This document shows, one piece after another, positions 63,847-64,000 of a DNA stretch of 64,000 nt. The notes under the pieces are model-generated. The model did not search any database and was not told the DNA's origin. It saw nothing but the letters and a program-made list of their open reading frames with translations. The stretch is from NCBI RefSeq assembly GCF_003208655.1, contig NZ_QKLU01000001.1:868001-932000 (forward strand). The letters run 5' to 3'. Numbering within the stretch: position 1 is the first letter of the stretch; each line of letters starts with the position of its first letter. Source of the stretch: Pedobacter nutrimenti (lineage in GTDB: Bacteria > Bacteroidota > Bacteroidia > Sphingobacteriales > Sphingobacteriaceae). The position numbers were made by a program, and so were the translations under genes.

Positions 63847-64000
63847 TTAATAACCTTCATTTTGTTTTAATGCCGGTGCTTTATTCAATTCCGACTGAGA
63901 AATCGGGAACAAATAGTTCTTTGCTGTAAACACCCTACTTTCCACTGTAAAAGTTTCATAGGTAAAAATTCCTGGAGCAGTTTGGGTAATTTTCATACCT
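63847..64000 (-). CDS. SusD-like nutrient-binding lipoprotein (C-terminal end only)
   Basis: The last ~50 codons are visible, ending NYLFPISQSELNKAPALKQN-EGY, which is the standard SusD-family C-terminus (LFPIPxxEINxNPxLxQNPGY). The rest lies beyond the window. SusD proteins bind glycans at the surface next to a SusC TonB transporter, so the enzymes from 53731 to 63741 belong to a polysaccharide utilization locus. Confidence 0.88.
   Translation of the reverse strand, partial: GMKITQTAPGIFTYETFTVESRVFTAKNYLFPISQSELNKAPALKQNEGY

Overview
The window looks like a chromosomal segment of a Bacteroidota bacterium, most likely a Sphingobacteriaceae member such as Pedobacter. This is inferred from the SusD-type C-terminus, paired LytS-type kinases and LytTR regulators, HmuY-family heme lipoproteins, many TonB/CarboxypepD outer-membrane proteins, the absence of Shine-Dalgarno sequences, TAnnTTTG-like -7 promoter elements and the moderate GC content. 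No rRNA, tRNA, CRISPR array, prophage or insertion sequence was found.

Layout. 1-13.2 kb: transketolase (cut by the window edge), cardiolipin synthase, a DAACS symporter, secreted GH36 alpha-galactosidase, myo-inositol-phosphate synthase, then a four-gene reverse-strand unit (HipA-like kinase, DUF3037, UPF1-like SF1 helicase, DUF1304 membrane protein) and a GNAT acetyltransferase. 13.2-18.5 kb: serine hydrolase lipoprotein, LytS/LytTR pair, AraC regulator, aldo/keto reductase. 18.5-27.7 kb: outer-membrane beta-barrel protein, OmpR-type two-component system and a heterodimeric ABC exporter with a divergent AraC regulator. 27.7-33.6 kb: an unclassified HExxH protein, a PQQ-type beta-propeller, a second LytS/LytTR pair and a Tet-type MFS pump.

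33.7-48.6 kb is a heme acquisition island. Reverse strand: TonB receptor, heme oxygenase, two HmuY lipoproteins, a DUF5018/TIG-like lipoprotein and an unknown lipoprotein followed by a terminator; then a second TIG-like lipoprotein, an S41 protease lipoprotein, a small Cys-containing protein and a PchR-like AraC regulator. Forward strand: HmuT, HmuU, HmuV, a 44-residue membrane protein and an orphan histidine kinase. Together these would capture heme at the surface, import it across both membranes and open the ring in the cytoplasm.

48.6-53.7 kb: PorT-type barrel, a third LytS/LytTR pair, acyl-CoA thioesterase, CAT-family acetyltransferase and another PchR-like AraC. 53.7-64 kb: the distal part of a polysaccharide utilization locus (SusD end, GH3, GH2, alginate_lyase-fold protein, beta-helix protein, GH88, GH18), pointing to a uronic-acid-containing glycan.

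The most notable non-coding signals are: two exact-period direct-repeat operators with the shared core TTWAC-N7-GGATT, in front of the heme receptor and between the ABC exporter and its AraC gene; an 11-bp direct repeat (ATTCTGAATnn) found both before the OmpR-type regulator and before its neighbouring outer-membrane protein; and an intergenic 11-bp tandem repeat that runs into a 15-bp hairpin.
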